From contig LNEC01000004.1 of NCBI GenBank assembly GCA_001464035.1, forward strand, positions 124,001 through 188,000: 64,000 nt of DNA, given 5' to 3'. The notes beneath the pieces are model-generated. The model saw nothing but the letters and a program-made list of their open reading frames with translations, was not told the origin of the DNA and searched no databases. The DNA is from Bradyrhizobiaceae bacterium Ga0074131. GTDB lineage: Bacteria > Pseudomonadota > Alphaproteobacteria > Rhizobiales > Xanthobacteraceae. Numbering within the stretch: the stretch's first letter is position 1; each line of letters begins with the position of its first letter. The translations under genes and the position numbers were made by a program. Positions 46,418-55,477 of the stretch are shown here, in pieces.

Positions 46418-47470
46418 ATGGGCATTGAAATGCGCATTCATTTCGTCACCGATGAACCTGCGAAGATACCCGCCATCCGCGCGGCGCTGGAGCCGCGATA
46501 TCGCGTTGTGTCGCAGTTGCTGGGAGACGGTGAAACGCAAGCCGCCGAAGACGGCGCGCTGCTGGTTGACGCCGACTTGCGCAAGGCGGCTCATATCGAT
46601 CAGATCAGGCTCGTCATGCGGCAGCAGAATCGCATTGCTGAAAAGCTGTTTGTCGTCGAGAGACACAGTCACCACCTGATTGCGCAGGCTTATGCGCTCG
46701 GTGCGACCTCGGTGGTCTCGCGTCCAAGAGAGATCGAATTCAAGCTTGCGCAGATCGAAGACGCCGAGAAGGCGGCACGGCCCGGCGCCGTCATCATCTC
46801 CCCCGCGATAACCGGCAGCGCCACGGCCTTCGCGTCCATGTTCTCGGCAATACGGGACGGCAATCCGATAAGTCTTTCGGATGCCGATAGCGCCACCTCG
46901 CAAATCGTCGACAGCATCGAGCAAAACGGGCTTGGCGCGTGGCTCGACGACGTCCGCCGGTATCATGAAGGAACGTTCCAGCATTGCTTGCTGGTAACCG
47001 GAGTTGCCGTCGGCTTCGCTCTGGAGATCAGGCTCGCCAGCAAGGACGTCAAGCGGCTCGGGATGGCGGCAACCCTCCATGACATCGGGAAGGCCCGCAT
47101 TCCCCTGTCAATTCTCGACAAGCCCGGACGCCTTGATCCCGATGAAGAGGCGATCATGAGGTGCCATCCGGTGATTGGACATGAATTGTTGAATGATCTG
47201 TCCGGCATCAGCCCGGAGATTCTCGATGGGGTGAGGCACCACCACGAGTATCTGGACGGCTCCGGTTATCCCGACGCGCTGACGGCGCCGGAGATTTCCG
47301 ATCTGGTGAGATTGCTGACGATCTCCGACATCTTCGCCGCCTTGATCGAGTCCCGGCCCTACAGGCCAGCCATGTCCCGCCAAAGCGCCTACAAGATCTT
47401 ATGCGGTCTGGACGGCAAGCTGGAACAATCGCTGCTGAGGGCGTTCCGGAAAGTTGCGCTCGAAGCGTGA
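46418..47470 (+). CDS. HD-GYP domain phosphodiesterase with receiver-like N-terminus
   Basis: 350 residues, cytosolic. Residues 1-125 look like a degenerate response-regulator fold (MRIHFVTDEPAKIPAIRAAL, LLVDADLRKA) without a clear phospho-Asp environment. The HD-GYP domain at about 180-350 has HDIGKARIPLSILDKPGRLDPDE, HPVIGHELL and HHHEYLDGSGYPDAL, the residues that bind metal and cyclic di-GMP. It should linearise c-di-GMP. ATG 46430 (MRIHF) is an alternative start. Another c-di-GMP enzyme gene is at 56407. Confidence 0.88.
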   Translation: MGIEMRIHFVTDEPAKIPAIRAALEPRYRVVSQLLGDGETQAAEDGALLVDADLRKAAHIDQIRLVMRQQNRIAEKLFVVERHSHHLIAQAYALGATSVVSRPREIEFKLAQIEDAEKAARPGAVIISPAITGSATAFASMFSAIRDGNPISLSDADSATSQIVDSIEQNGLGAWLDDVRRYHEGTFQHCLLVTGVAVGFALEIRLASKDVKRLGMAATLHDIGKARIPLSILDKPGRLDPDEEAIMRCHPVIGHELLNDLSGISPEILDGVRHHHEYLDGSGYPDALTAPEISDLVRLLTISDIFAALIESRPYRPAMSRQSAYKILCGLDGKLEQSLLRAFRKVALEA

Positions 47471-47520
47471 AAGCGGGTTGGCAAAGATAACGATCAATGT
47501 ATCCGTTCGGGCGCGAATTC

Positions 47521-48447
47521 TTACCGCGCGAGCCGCTCCAGCACATCTCGGACGACGCCCTCCAGCAAGTCCAGCTTGTACGCCGTCATGGGCAACGGCT
47601 TCGCGCCTGATTTCGCCTGCCTTGCCGCTTCCGCGATGGTGGTCGCGCTGGCCGGCTTGCCTTGCAAGGCGGCTTCGCACGCCGCCAGGCGAAGCGGCAC
47701 CGGCGCGACGCCGCCGGCGGTGATACGAATGAACTGGAACATGCCGGCCGTTACCACCGCGCGGGCGCACACTTCGGCCAGCGGCCACTCGGCATGGCTG
47801 CGGCTGATGGCGCGCTTGTAGAGCGCGCGCTCGCCTTGCGGCGGCGCCGCCAGTTCGACCTCGCGGATCATTTCGCCGGGCGCGAGCGCATGGTCCGAAC
47901 TCCCGCTGGAGCCGTCGCCCAGCAGGTCCCCGATCGAGAGCCCTTGCCTTTGATTGGTGAGGATGACGGCATCATAGGCGAGCAGCGCCGCCGCCATGGT
48001 GGAAGGATGCGGCGCCACGCAGGGGCCGAGATCGAACGCGACGCCGTAGAGGTGATTACCGGAGCGGGCCGGGCAATCGGTTCCGCCCTTCTTCAGGCAG
48101 GCGATATGCGGATCCCGAAAGTACCAGCAGCGCGAGCGTTGGGCGAGGTTGCCGCCGAGCGTGGCGAGATGACGGACCTGCGGCGTGGCGAGACCCAATG
48201 CCGACGCCGCGATGCCGGGATAGGTGGCCGCGATGCGCGGATCGGCGCCGATCGCGGCGATGCTGGAGAGCGCGCCAATGCGCAGCTTCCCGTCGGCGTC
48301 CCATGTCACGCCGATGGTGTCGGGCGCGGGCGGGATATCGATCAGCGGTCCCGTCGAGACGCCGCTGCGCCGCCGTTCGGAAAGATCGGTGCCGGCGGCG
48401 CGGAATTCGGCGCTTGGCGCGGAGGCGGTGATGGATGCGGACGTCAT
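47521..48447 (-). CDS. FAD-binding subunit of a PaoABC-like molybdenum hydroxylase
   Basis: 308 residues. FAD_binding_5 fold: IGALSSIAAIGADPRI, ATLGGNLAQRSRCWYFR and the CO-dehydrogenase flavoprotein C-terminal part (FQFIRITAGGVAPVPLRLAACEAAL). The insert RCWYFRDPHIACLKKGGTDCPARSG has cysteines spaced as in E. coli PaoB (YagS), where they hold an extra [4Fe-4S] cluster. It overlaps the end of the fused subunit gene by four bases. Substrate presumably an aldehyde. Confidence 0.88.
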   Translation of the reverse strand: MTSASITASAPSAEFRAAGTDLSERRRSGVSTGPLIDIPPAPDTIGVTWDADGKLRIGALSSIAAIGADPRIAATYPGIAASALGLATPQVRHLATLGGNLAQRSRCWYFRDPHIACLKKGGTDCPARSGNHLYGVAFDLGPCVAPHPSTMAAALLAYDAVILTNQRQGLSIGDLLGDGSSGSSDHALAPGEMIREVELAAPPQGERALYKRAISRSHAEWPLAEVCARAVVTAGMFQFIRITAGGVAPVPLRLAACEAALQGKPASATTIAEAARQAKSGAKPLPMTAYKLDLLEGVVRDVLERLAR

Positions 48448-51134
48448 GCTGCGGCCCTCCCTTTCAATGCGGCCATGAGACGATCGGGGCGAATCGGTAA
48501 CTCGGTCAGCCTGACGCCAGTGGCGTTGCGGATGGCGTTGGCGAGCGCCGGCGATGTCGGCACGGTCGCCACCTCGCCGATCCCGACGCTGCCGCCGAGC
48601 ACATGATCGAAACCAGCCTCGTCGAAATGCACGTCGATCGCGGGCGTGTCGGAAATCCCGGGAATGCGATAATCCTCCATGCCGGCAGAGAGTACGTCGC
48701 CGCTGCGCGGATCGGTCTCGCGCGCTTCATAGAGCGCATAGCCGAGACCCTGGATCACCGATCCCGTGGCCTGGCTGCGCGCCAGCGCGGGAGCGGCGAT
48801 CTTGCCGACGGCGATGCCCGTATGGACCTTGAGCACGCGCACATGCCCGAGCCAGGTGTCGACTTCGACCTCGATCACCTGCACCGAACTCGGCGCGCCG
48901 GCGCCGACCGCCAGATTGGAAAAGCGCCGCAGCATCCAGCCGAAGATCATGCCCATGAAGCCCGCTTCCTTCAGCGCCGAGCGGACCTCCGAAGACGCCG
49001 GCTTGGAGTCTTCCGGACGTACGCTGGTAACGCCGAGATCCGGCGAGGCCGCGATCATCTCGCGCCACGGCGCGTTGGACCCGGCAGGGGGCTTTCGCTT
49101 TGCGTCTTTCTCGATCGCCATTTTGAGCTTTTGCACGGCCAGCAGCGTCGGCGGCACCACCGAGGCGGTGCTCCTGCTGCCGCCCGCGCCGGGTCCCTCC
49201 GGCAGATCGGAATCGCCGATCCGCACTTCGACGTCGTGCGGCTCCAGTCCGAATTCTTGCGCCACGGTATTGGCGATCACGGTGCGGCTGCCCTGGCCGA
49301 TATCCTGGGTTGCGGTGCTGGCGATCAGGCGACCGCCCGCGACCTTGAGCTCGATCTTCACGCCGGGCTGCCAGAGATAAAGCCAGTAGCCTGTGGCGAC
49401 GCCGACGCCGCGACGATAACGGCCGGTCTGCGCGGCGGCGGTCCTGGCGTTGCGCCACACCTCGAGGCCGGCAGCCCAGTCATAGAGACGCTGGCGATTC
49501 GGATTGGGGTCCCAGCGCTTGCGCAACGCGATCGGATCGACCTTCATCCGCAAGGCGGCTTCGTCGATCGCCTGTTCCAGCGCGAATGCCATCGGCGGCC
49601 CGCCGGGACCGCGGAACGGCGCGCCGGGCGGCAGGTTACTGACGACGTCGTAATCGGCCAGTTCCTTGGCCTCTGCCGGATAGATCAGCCGCGCCAGTGC
49701 GGCCAGCGTCGAGTTGGTCCCAGCCCCGGTGTCGGCATAGGCGGTGAGGGACAGCGCCTTGAGATCGCCCTGCGCGGACGGCAACAGCGCGATGTTCAAC
49801 TCCGCCGCCGGCCGGTAGCCGGTGACGGACATTTCTTCGCGCCGGTCATAGGCGATGCGGACCGGTGCCCTGGCCTCACGCGCCAGCTCGATCGCTGCGA
49901 TGGTCTCGATGCCGAGCGCACCCTTGGAGCCGAACCCGCCGCCGACGTGGTCGGCGATGACCCGGACCTTGTCGTGGCCGAGCTTGTAGCGCTTGGCGAG
50001 CAGCTCCATGACGTGAAACACCGACTGCGTCGAGGCGTGCACGGTGAGCCGGTCGCCGTCGAAGCGCGCGACGGTGGCATGCGGCTCGAGGCAGGTATGC
50101 GATTGCGCGCCGGTGCGGAATGTCCCTTCCACCAGCCATGGGTTTCTTGCGTCGCGCGCGGCTGCGAGCCAGCTCCGCACCTTCTTCGCCTTGTGCGAAA
50201 ACGCCGTCGACGGCCCGCGGACATTGCCGTTCCAGGAAGCCGGCGCGGGCGTGCCCTCCGAGACGTTGGCGGCCTTCTTGCGATTGGATCGTTCGAACAC
50301 GATGGGCGAGCCGGGTTGGCGCGCGGCGTCCAGCCCGATCACCGACGGCAGGCGTTCGCTGGTTATCCGGATCGCGGCGAGGGCGGCCACCGCGGTCTTG
50401 CGGTCCCTGGCGGCCACCGCGGCGATCGGGTCGCCGACAAAGCGCACCATGCGGTCGTCGCCGAGCAGCGAGACCACCGCGCTCACGCCTGGTATTGCGC
50501 GCGCCGGCGCGAGATCGAGTTCGGTGATTCGGGCGTGCGCGAACTGCGAGCGCAGGATGGCGCCTTCCTGTTGTCCCTCATGGCGGATATCGACGGTGTA
50601 TCTGGCGGATCCGGTCACTTTCGCCCGCGCCTCGACGCGCGGTGAGATGAATTCGCCGCCGTCGAACTGGCCGGCGCAGGCCGCGGCGACCGCGTTGAAG
50701 ATGCCGTCATAGGCGCCGCAGCGGCACAGATGTCCCGACAGCGCCGCGCCGATTTCCTCGCGCGACGGCGTCGCCGTTCCCTTGTGCTTCCGCCACGAAT
50801 CGCAAAACGCCGCGGCCTCGACCACGAAGCCCGGCGTGCAGAACCCGCATTGCAGCGCGTCGTGCGCCATGAACGCCTTCTGCACCGGATGCAGCGCGGC
50901 TGCGCCGATGCCTTCCACCGTGGTCACCGATGTGTCGGCGGCGGCGCGCGCCGGCATCAGGCAGCTGACCACCGGTGCGCCATCTACCAGCACGGTGCAG
51001 GCGCCGCAAACGCCGGCTCCGCACACGAGCTTGGTGCCGGTGAGACCGAGATCGTCCCGGATGACGTCGACGAGAAGCGCATCGGGATCGGCGGGCAGGG
51101 GGGCGAGACGGCCGTTGATCGTCATCGTGCTCAT
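48444..51134 (-). CDS. Fused [2Fe-2S] and molybdopterin subunits of an aldehyde oxidase-like enzyme
   Basis: 896 residues. Residues 1-150 are the iron-sulfur subunit: CGAGVCGACTVLVDGAPVVSC and CGFCTPGFV with CRCGAYD give two [2Fe-2S] clusters. From about 155 the molybdenum subunit follows: GSARYTVDIRHEGQQEG, HVGGGFGSKGALG, GPGGPPMAFALEQ, QDIGQGSRTV and the catalytic glutamate in GIGEVATVPTSPALANA. In PaoABC these are separate PaoA and PaoC; here one polypeptide. No signal peptide, so cytosolic. ATG 51134 with a GGAGG upstream; overlaps tetR stop by four bases. Confidence 0.9.
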   Translation of the reverse strand: MSTMTINGRLAPLPADPDALLVDVIRDDLGLTGTKLVCGAGVCGACTVLVDGAPVVSCLMPARAAADTSVTTVEGIGAAALHPVQKAFMAHDALQCGFCTPGFVVEAAAFCDSWRKHKGTATPSREEIGAALSGHLCRCGAYDGIFNAVAAACAGQFDGGEFISPRVEARAKVTGSARYTVDIRHEGQQEGAILRSQFAHARITELDLAPARAIPGVSAVVSLLGDDRMVRFVGDPIAAVAARDRKTAVAALAAIRITSERLPSVIGLDAARQPGSPIVFERSNRKKAANVSEGTPAPASWNGNVRGPSTAFSHKAKKVRSWLAAARDARNPWLVEGTFRTGAQSHTCLEPHATVARFDGDRLTVHASTQSVFHVMELLAKRYKLGHDKVRVIADHVGGGFGSKGALGIETIAAIELAREARAPVRIAYDRREEMSVTGYRPAAELNIALLPSAQGDLKALSLTAYADTGAGTNSTLAALARLIYPAEAKELADYDVVSNLPPGAPFRGPGGPPMAFALEQAIDEAALRMKVDPIALRKRWDPNPNRQRLYDWAAGLEVWRNARTAAAQTGRYRRGVGVATGYWLYLWQPGVKIELKVAGGRLIASTATQDIGQGSRTVIANTVAQEFGLEPHDVEVRIGDSDLPEGPGAGGSRSTASVVPPTLLAVQKLKMAIEKDAKRKPPAGSNAPWREMIAASPDLGVTSVRPEDSKPASSEVRSALKEAGFMGMIFGWMLRRFSNLAVGAGAPSSVQVIEVEVDTWLGHVRVLKVHTGIAVGKIAAPALARSQATGSVIQGLGYALYEARETDPRSGDVLSAGMEDYRIPGISDTPAIDVHFDEAGFDHVLGGSVGIGEVATVPTSPALANAIRNATGVRLTELPIRPDRLMAALKGRAAA

Positions 51135-51805
51135 TTGCGACCTCCAGATCTTTTCGGAACGGATTTTTTCGGGACTGTTTTTTTCGCGGCTGACCTTGCC
51201 GATGGCGGCTTCGGCGAGCGCGCGACCGCGCCGGCGACCAGCATCCGCACCATGATGGTGAGATCGCCGACGAAGGCGTCGGCCGGTTGCATCCCCGGAT
51301 GTGCGGATTTGGCGCCGTTGATCGCCATCTCGACGCATTGGGCCAGCTTTTGCGGCGTCATGCCGCCTGCGAGGGCGAGGCGCTGCTTGCGGCAGACCCG
51401 CTCGATCGTCGCCGCACCATGGGCGGCATAGAGGCCGGCGTATTTCTGGTAGAGGTCACGCGCCTGCAACAGATGTTCGGAAAACAGCTCCTCGATGTGC
51501 GGCGAGCCGTCGAACGACGCGATGAACTGCCGCAGCCGCGCGGTGATTCCGGCGACGAGAATGGCGGCAAGGCCGCTGCCGGCCCTTTCCTCGGCATTCG
51601 CCGCCGCGATCTCGGCCGCCAGCGCCCGCTCGTGCAGCCGTTCGATCACGGCGCGGAACAGCGCTTCCCTGGATTCGAAATGGTGGTAGAGCGCCTGCCG
51701 CGTCAGGCCGGCCGCCTCCGCCGCATGCTCGATCGACGAGCGCCGGAAGCCATGGCGGCGGAACACGGACATGGCGGCATCGAGGATGCGGTCGCGCGGC
51801 TTCAT
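51131..51805 (-). CDS. TetR/AcrR-family regulator of the molybdenum hydroxylase operon
   Basis: 224 residues. N-terminal HTH at about 5-50: RDRILDAAMSVFRRHGFRRSSIEHAAEAAGLTRQALYHHFESREALFRAVI. The C-terminal part is a helical ligand domain, and the last 25 residues are a Lys/Arg-rich tail that is unusual for the family. The stop overlaps the start of the fused oxidase gene by four bases, so regulator and enzyme are cotranscribed. Probably senses an aldehyde or related compound. Confidence 0.9.
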   Translation of the reverse strand: MKPRDRILDAAMSVFRRHGFRRSSIEHAAEAAGLTRQALYHHFESREALFRAVIERLHERALAAEIAAANAEERAGSGLAAILVAGITARLRQFIASFDGSPHIEELFSEHLLQARDLYQKYAGLYAAHGAATIERVCRKQRLALAGGMTPQKLAQCVEMAINGAKSAHPGMQPADAFVGDLTIMVRMLVAGAVARSPKPPSARSAAKKTVPKKSVPKRSGGRK

Positions 51806-52201
51806 TTGTCAATTTTGACAAGATAAGGCGAAGTGTCAAATAACGGATTCGTGTGGGTGGGTTCATGGATGGTGTTCTGCCACCAGCCAAACTTCATCGT
51901 CCGCTGCCGGGTCGGCGGGTCGCCCGATGACGGGCTCCAGCGGGCGAATCCGGCATTCCAGAGAGTCGAATTGGACGAATTGTCTTGCGGATGGCGTTTG
52001 CCGCTTCATCAACCCTGCGGCTCCCGTCTTCCCGTTGAAACCCGGCGATCTCACTCAGCCGGGTTCGATACCTTATCGGATGACACGTTCTATTAGGTAT
52101 TACTAATGTAGTGAAATCTGATAGATTGAGCGCCACGGAACCTCCCGCGCATCACGCAGAGGTGACTTGCCTCTTGCTCCACACCTGAACAGAAAGCACA
52201 A
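51806..52201. other. Gap between the tetR operon and the secreted-protein gene
   Basis: No gene I can support. AACCCGGC (52039-52046) and GCCGGGTT (52058-52065) form an 8-base hairpin with an 11-base loop. The region 52066-52130 is AT-richer (TTAGGTATTACTAATGTAG) and may contain promoters for the tetR operon or for the gene at 52202. I cannot assign exact sites. Confidence 0.35.
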
Positions 52202-52585
52202 ATGTACGGGCACCCCATCGATTCCAAGCATGGAACGGCGAACCGGCCGACGGTTTCTTGCCGTATCGTGCTTGCGTTCCTGTGTGCCCTGGCGCTGTTT
52301 TCTTCTTTCCTTCAGCCCGCGTTCGCACGCGCGTCCTCAAACGCCGCTCAAGCAACCTTCGTGCAGAGTCATTCGGTCAAAGGCGGCAAACCCTGCCAGC
52401 GGGCGGTTCCCGGCGCCCTCGGCACCTCGTGCAGCGTCGGAAGTCTCATTGGGCTGGAGATCAATATCTCCACAGTTACGGAACCCTCGCATGGCAAGGC
52501 CGGCGTGGTGCCCTCCGCTGACAAGCTGCTCCACCTGCAGTGGCTTGCCGCTCCCCAGTTCCGGCCTCCGCGGATCGGCGCATAA
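52202..52585 (+). CDS. Small secreted protein of unknown function
   Basis: 127 residues with a signal segment (VLAFLCALALFSSFLQPAFA) preceded by a polar N-terminus of about 20 residues. Mature part has two cysteines (KPCQRAVPGALGTSCSVGSLIG), which could form a disulfide, and a C-terminal HLQWLAAPQFRPPRIGA. It precedes an L,D-transpeptidase and ScsB/ScsC-like genes on the same strand and may belong to their redox function. Not recognised as any named family. Confidence 0.55.
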   Translation: MYGHPIDSKHGTANRPTVSCRIVLAFLCALALFSSFLQPAFARASSNAAQATFVQSHSVKGGKPCQRAVPGALGTSCSVGSLIGLEINISTVTEPSHGKAGVVPSADKLLHLQWLAAPQFRPPRIGA

Positions 52586-52641
52586 GGTCAGCTTCACGCT
52601 GACGTGATCATTGCGTCCATAGATCCCTTCGGAGACTTCTC

Positions 52642-53376
52642 ATGACATCGCCGTTAGCCGCACTCCGTGCGGCGGCGCATCCGTGCCTGCGCGCTCTTGG
52701 TGCAGCCGGATTGACCGTCCTGTTGGCAGCTTGCAATCAGGCAACGCTCCAGCAGGCGTCGTATGCGCCGCCCCCGCAACCACAGTACCCCGCGCTCACC
52801 GATAGCGCGTTCAAAATTCCAGCGGTCGAAGCTGAGACGATTGACCCGAAATACGTCAAGCAACGCGTCAGCTACGTGACCCAACATCCGCCCGGCACGA
52901 TCGTCGTCGATCCCTATGGCAAGTTCCTCTATCTTGTGCAGGAGCGCGGCTTCGCCATGCGTTACGGAGTTGGCGTCGGCCGTGATGGGTTCGGATGGTC
53001 CGGCGCGGCGGACATACGCCGCAAGGCGCAGTGGCCGACCTGGACACCCCCATCCGCCATGATCGCCAGGCAGCCCGAACTGAAAAAGTACCGCGCAGGT
53101 ATGGGCGCGGGGATCGAGAATCCGCTCGGCGCACGTGCGCTGTACCTTTTCCAGAACGGAAAGGACACGCTGTTTCGCATTCATGGGACCAACGAGCCCG
53201 AAAGCATCGGCAAGAATGTCTCGAGCGGATGCATCCGGCTCTTGAATCAGGACGTGATCGACCTCTTCGATCGCGTGCCGGTCGGATCCAAGGTCGTCGT
53301 TCTCTCGGAGCGGGAAGCGCGTGCGACGTCTTCGTTGGAAGCCAATCTCCGCACCAATGCCGAGGTGCTGCGATGA
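52642..53376 (+). CDS. L,D-transpeptidase (YkuD), lipoprotein-like
   Basis: 244 residues. N-terminal hydrophobic segment ending LTVLLAACNQ, so a likely lipoprotein with Cys near 30. YkuD domain: GTIVVDPYGKFLYLVQERGFAMRYGVGVGRDGFGWSG and the active-site block IHGTNEPESIGKNVSSGCIRLLNQDV with catalytic Cys. Closely parallels the gene at 40231-40905. GGAG precedes ATG 52642. The stop overlaps the start of the next gene (ATGATGA), coupling peptidoglycan cross-linking and thiol redox genes. Confidence 0.9.
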   Translation: MTSPLAALRAAAHPCLRALGAAGLTVLLAACNQATLQQASYAPPPQPQYPALTDSAFKIPAVEAETIDPKYVKQRVSYVTQHPPGTIVVDPYGKFLYLVQERGFAMRYGVGVGRDGFGWSGAADIRRKAQWPTWTPPSAMIARQPELKKYRAGMGAGIENPLGARALYLFQNGKDTLFRIHGTNEPESIGKNVSSGCIRLLNQDVIDLFDRVPVGSKVVVLSEREARATSSLEANLRTNAEVLR

Positions 53377-55469
53377 TGCGTCTTTTGCTCCGCGCCATGG
53401 TTGCGCTCCTGCTCATGTCCGCGGCTGCGGCGCAAGGCCAGTCCTTCAGCCCGGCGGCGGTCCAGAAGCCCGATATCAAAGCCGATCTACTGACAGGCCA
53501 CACGGAGGCCGGCGGATCCGACGTCTGGATCGGAGTGCGCCTGAACCTCGGGCCGGGCTGGAAAACCTACTGGAAGGCGCCCGGGGACACCGGCCTTCCC
53601 CCCGAGTTCGATTGGTCCGGATCGTCGAATATCGTCGACGCGGAGGTAAACTGGCCTGCACCATCCCGACTGTCGATTCTGGGATTCGAGACGGTCGGCT
53701 ACACTCACGAGGTCTTGTTCCCGGTCAGGCTCAGAGTCCGCGATCCCGCCATCGAGACCCGCATCAGCCTCAAGTTGGCGATCTACGCCTGTAGCAATAT
53801 CTGTGTTCGGGAAGAGCGTGTGCTCGCCGCCACGATCCGGCCTGGGGTACCTGGAGACTCCCGGTCAGCTATCGATGCATGGCGCGCGAGGGTGCCGCAG
53901 GCGACGTCGGATATGCTGTCAGTCCTGTCCGTCGAGCGGTCCCTGACGGGGCCGGCATCGCTGCGGATCGAGGTCGCCTCGACCAGGTCCCTTCTTCAAC
54001 CCGACGCTTTTGTCGAGAGCGATTCGCCTTTGAACGCGGACAGGCCGATCGTAACGTTTGATCATGGCAATCGGGCCACGCTTACCGTGAATTTGCCCGG
54101 CGAGACCGCCGAGAGCCTTCGGGCGAGGCCGTTAACGGCGACGGTTGTGTCCGATGACGCCGCGGTACTGGCGGTATCGCCTGCACCACAGTCCGGCGGG
54201 GAAAGCGCGACAGGTTCGAAAAGGCCGCGGCCAGCTGGCGACGTACCCGGCGGAATCTTCGCCCTTATCGGAATAGCACTTGCCGGCGGGTTCATCTTGA
54301 ATCTCATGCCCTGCGTGTTCCCCGTGCTCTCCCTCAAACTTCTTGGGTTCGTTCACGGCAGTGCCGCCGGTCGAGGCGAGGTTCGCAAGGGATTCGCGGC
54401 TTCCGCCGCGGGCATCATGGCGTCCTTTCTCCTGCTCGCATTGGTGCTTGCCGGCATGAAAGTGGCCGGCGCCAGCGTCGGTTGGGGCATCCAGTTTCAA
54501 CAGCCCTTGTTTCTCGGCGGCATGGCGGTAGTCCTGTCGCTGTTCGCAGCGAACCAGCTCGGGCTCTTTGACGTCGCGGTATCTTCCGGCTTTCTCACGC
54601 GAATAACCGGTATCGCGGGCGGCACATCGACGGCGTCGCACTTCTGGAGCGGTTTCGTAGCCACGCTGCTTGCAACTCCCTGCTCGGCGCCGCTGGTCGG
54701 CACCGCCGTTGGTTTCGCGCTGTCGCAGGGGACCGCTGAAATACTCGCCATATTTGCTGCCCTCGGCCTCGGCATGGCATCGCCTTATCTGGCCGTGGCT
54801 GCTTTTCCTGCGCTGACGAAAGCCGTCCCGCGGCCCGGGCCGTGGCTGGCCTACGTCAAACGATTTTTTGGCGCGGCGCTCCTGGCGACGGCGGGCTGGT
54901 TGTTGCTGGTGCTTGGCGAAGTGTCCGGACGATTGCCTGCGGTCTCTCTTGGCGCTGCGTTGGCCTTGGGATTCATCATCCTCGGTCTATCGAAGGGCGT
55001 CATTGCGAGAAAAACGGCGATCGCAACTGCGACGATCGCGACCATTGCCTTTGTGCTTGCCGCTATCGCGCCGTGGTCGCAAACGCACGACCGGGCGCAG
55101 ATACCCTGGCGCACGTTTTCGAGCAGCGAACTGCGAGCATTGGTCGGTGCCGGTCGCACCGTGTTCGTCGACGTCACCGCGGATTGGTGCATCACTTGCA
55201 AGATCAACAAGGCGCTCGTCGTCGACAGAGCGGAAGTCGCGGGCCGCCTCGCGTCGGACGTTGTTCCGTTGCGGGCCGACTGGACCAGGCCGGACGAGGA
55301 AATCGCACGCTTCGTGCGTGAGCACGGGCGCTTCGGTATTCCGTTCAACATCGTCTTTGGCCCCGCCGCCCCCGACGGCATCGCTCTGCCGGAAATCCTC
55401 TCAACCGCGTCCGTATCGGCTGCGTTCAATGAAGCCGCGGCAGCGTCAAATAACCCCCAACAGAAATAG
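53373..55469 (+). CDS. DsbD/ScsB-like transmembrane thiol reductase
   Basis: 698 residues. Signal peptide (LLLRAMVALLLMSAAAA), a periplasmic N-terminal domain of about 260 residues containing the ScsB-like YACSNICVREER pair of Cys, a membrane core of about eight helices at about 300-565 with NLMPCVFPVLSLK and LATPCSAPLVGTA as the redox-active cysteines, and a C-terminal thioredoxin domain with WCITCK at 605-610. Electrons pass from cytosolic thioredoxin to periplasmic partners. The DsbA-like gene nine bases downstream is the likely partner, as ScsB with ScsC in copper tolerance. Confidence 0.88.
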   Translation: MMRLLLRAMVALLLMSAAAAQGQSFSPAAVQKPDIKADLLTGHTEAGGSDVWIGVRLNLGPGWKTYWKAPGDTGLPPEFDWSGSSNIVDAEVNWPAPSRLSILGFETVGYTHEVLFPVRLRVRDPAIETRISLKLAIYACSNICVREERVLAATIRPGVPGDSRSAIDAWRARVPQATSDMLSVLSVERSLTGPASLRIEVASTRSLLQPDAFVESDSPLNADRPIVTFDHGNRATLTVNLPGETAESLRARPLTATVVSDDAAVLAVSPAPQSGGESATGSKRPRPAGDVPGGIFALIGIALAGGFILNLMPCVFPVLSLKLLGFVHGSAAGRGEVRKGFAASAAGIMASFLLLALVLAGMKVAGASVGWGIQFQQPLFLGGMAVVLSLFAANQLGLFDVAVSSGFLTRITGIAGGTSTASHFWSGFVATLLATPCSAPLVGTAVGFALSQGTAEILAIFAALGLGMASPYLAVAAFPALTKAVPRPGPWLAYVKRFFGAALLATAGWLLLVLGEVSGRLPAVSLGAALALGFIILGLSKGVIARKTAIATATIATIAFVLAAIAPWSQTHDRAQIPWRTFSSSELRALVGAGRTVFVDVTADWCITCKINKALVVDRAEVAGRLASDVVPLRADWTRPDEEIARFVREHGRFGIPFNIVFGPAAPDGIALPEILSTASVSAAFNEAAAASNNPQQK

Positions 55470-55477
55470 GTCACATC

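Noticed and set aside
51833..52096. 87-codon plus-strand frame in the tetR upstream gap
   Set aside because: No ribosome site, unnatural amino acid composition and no domain.
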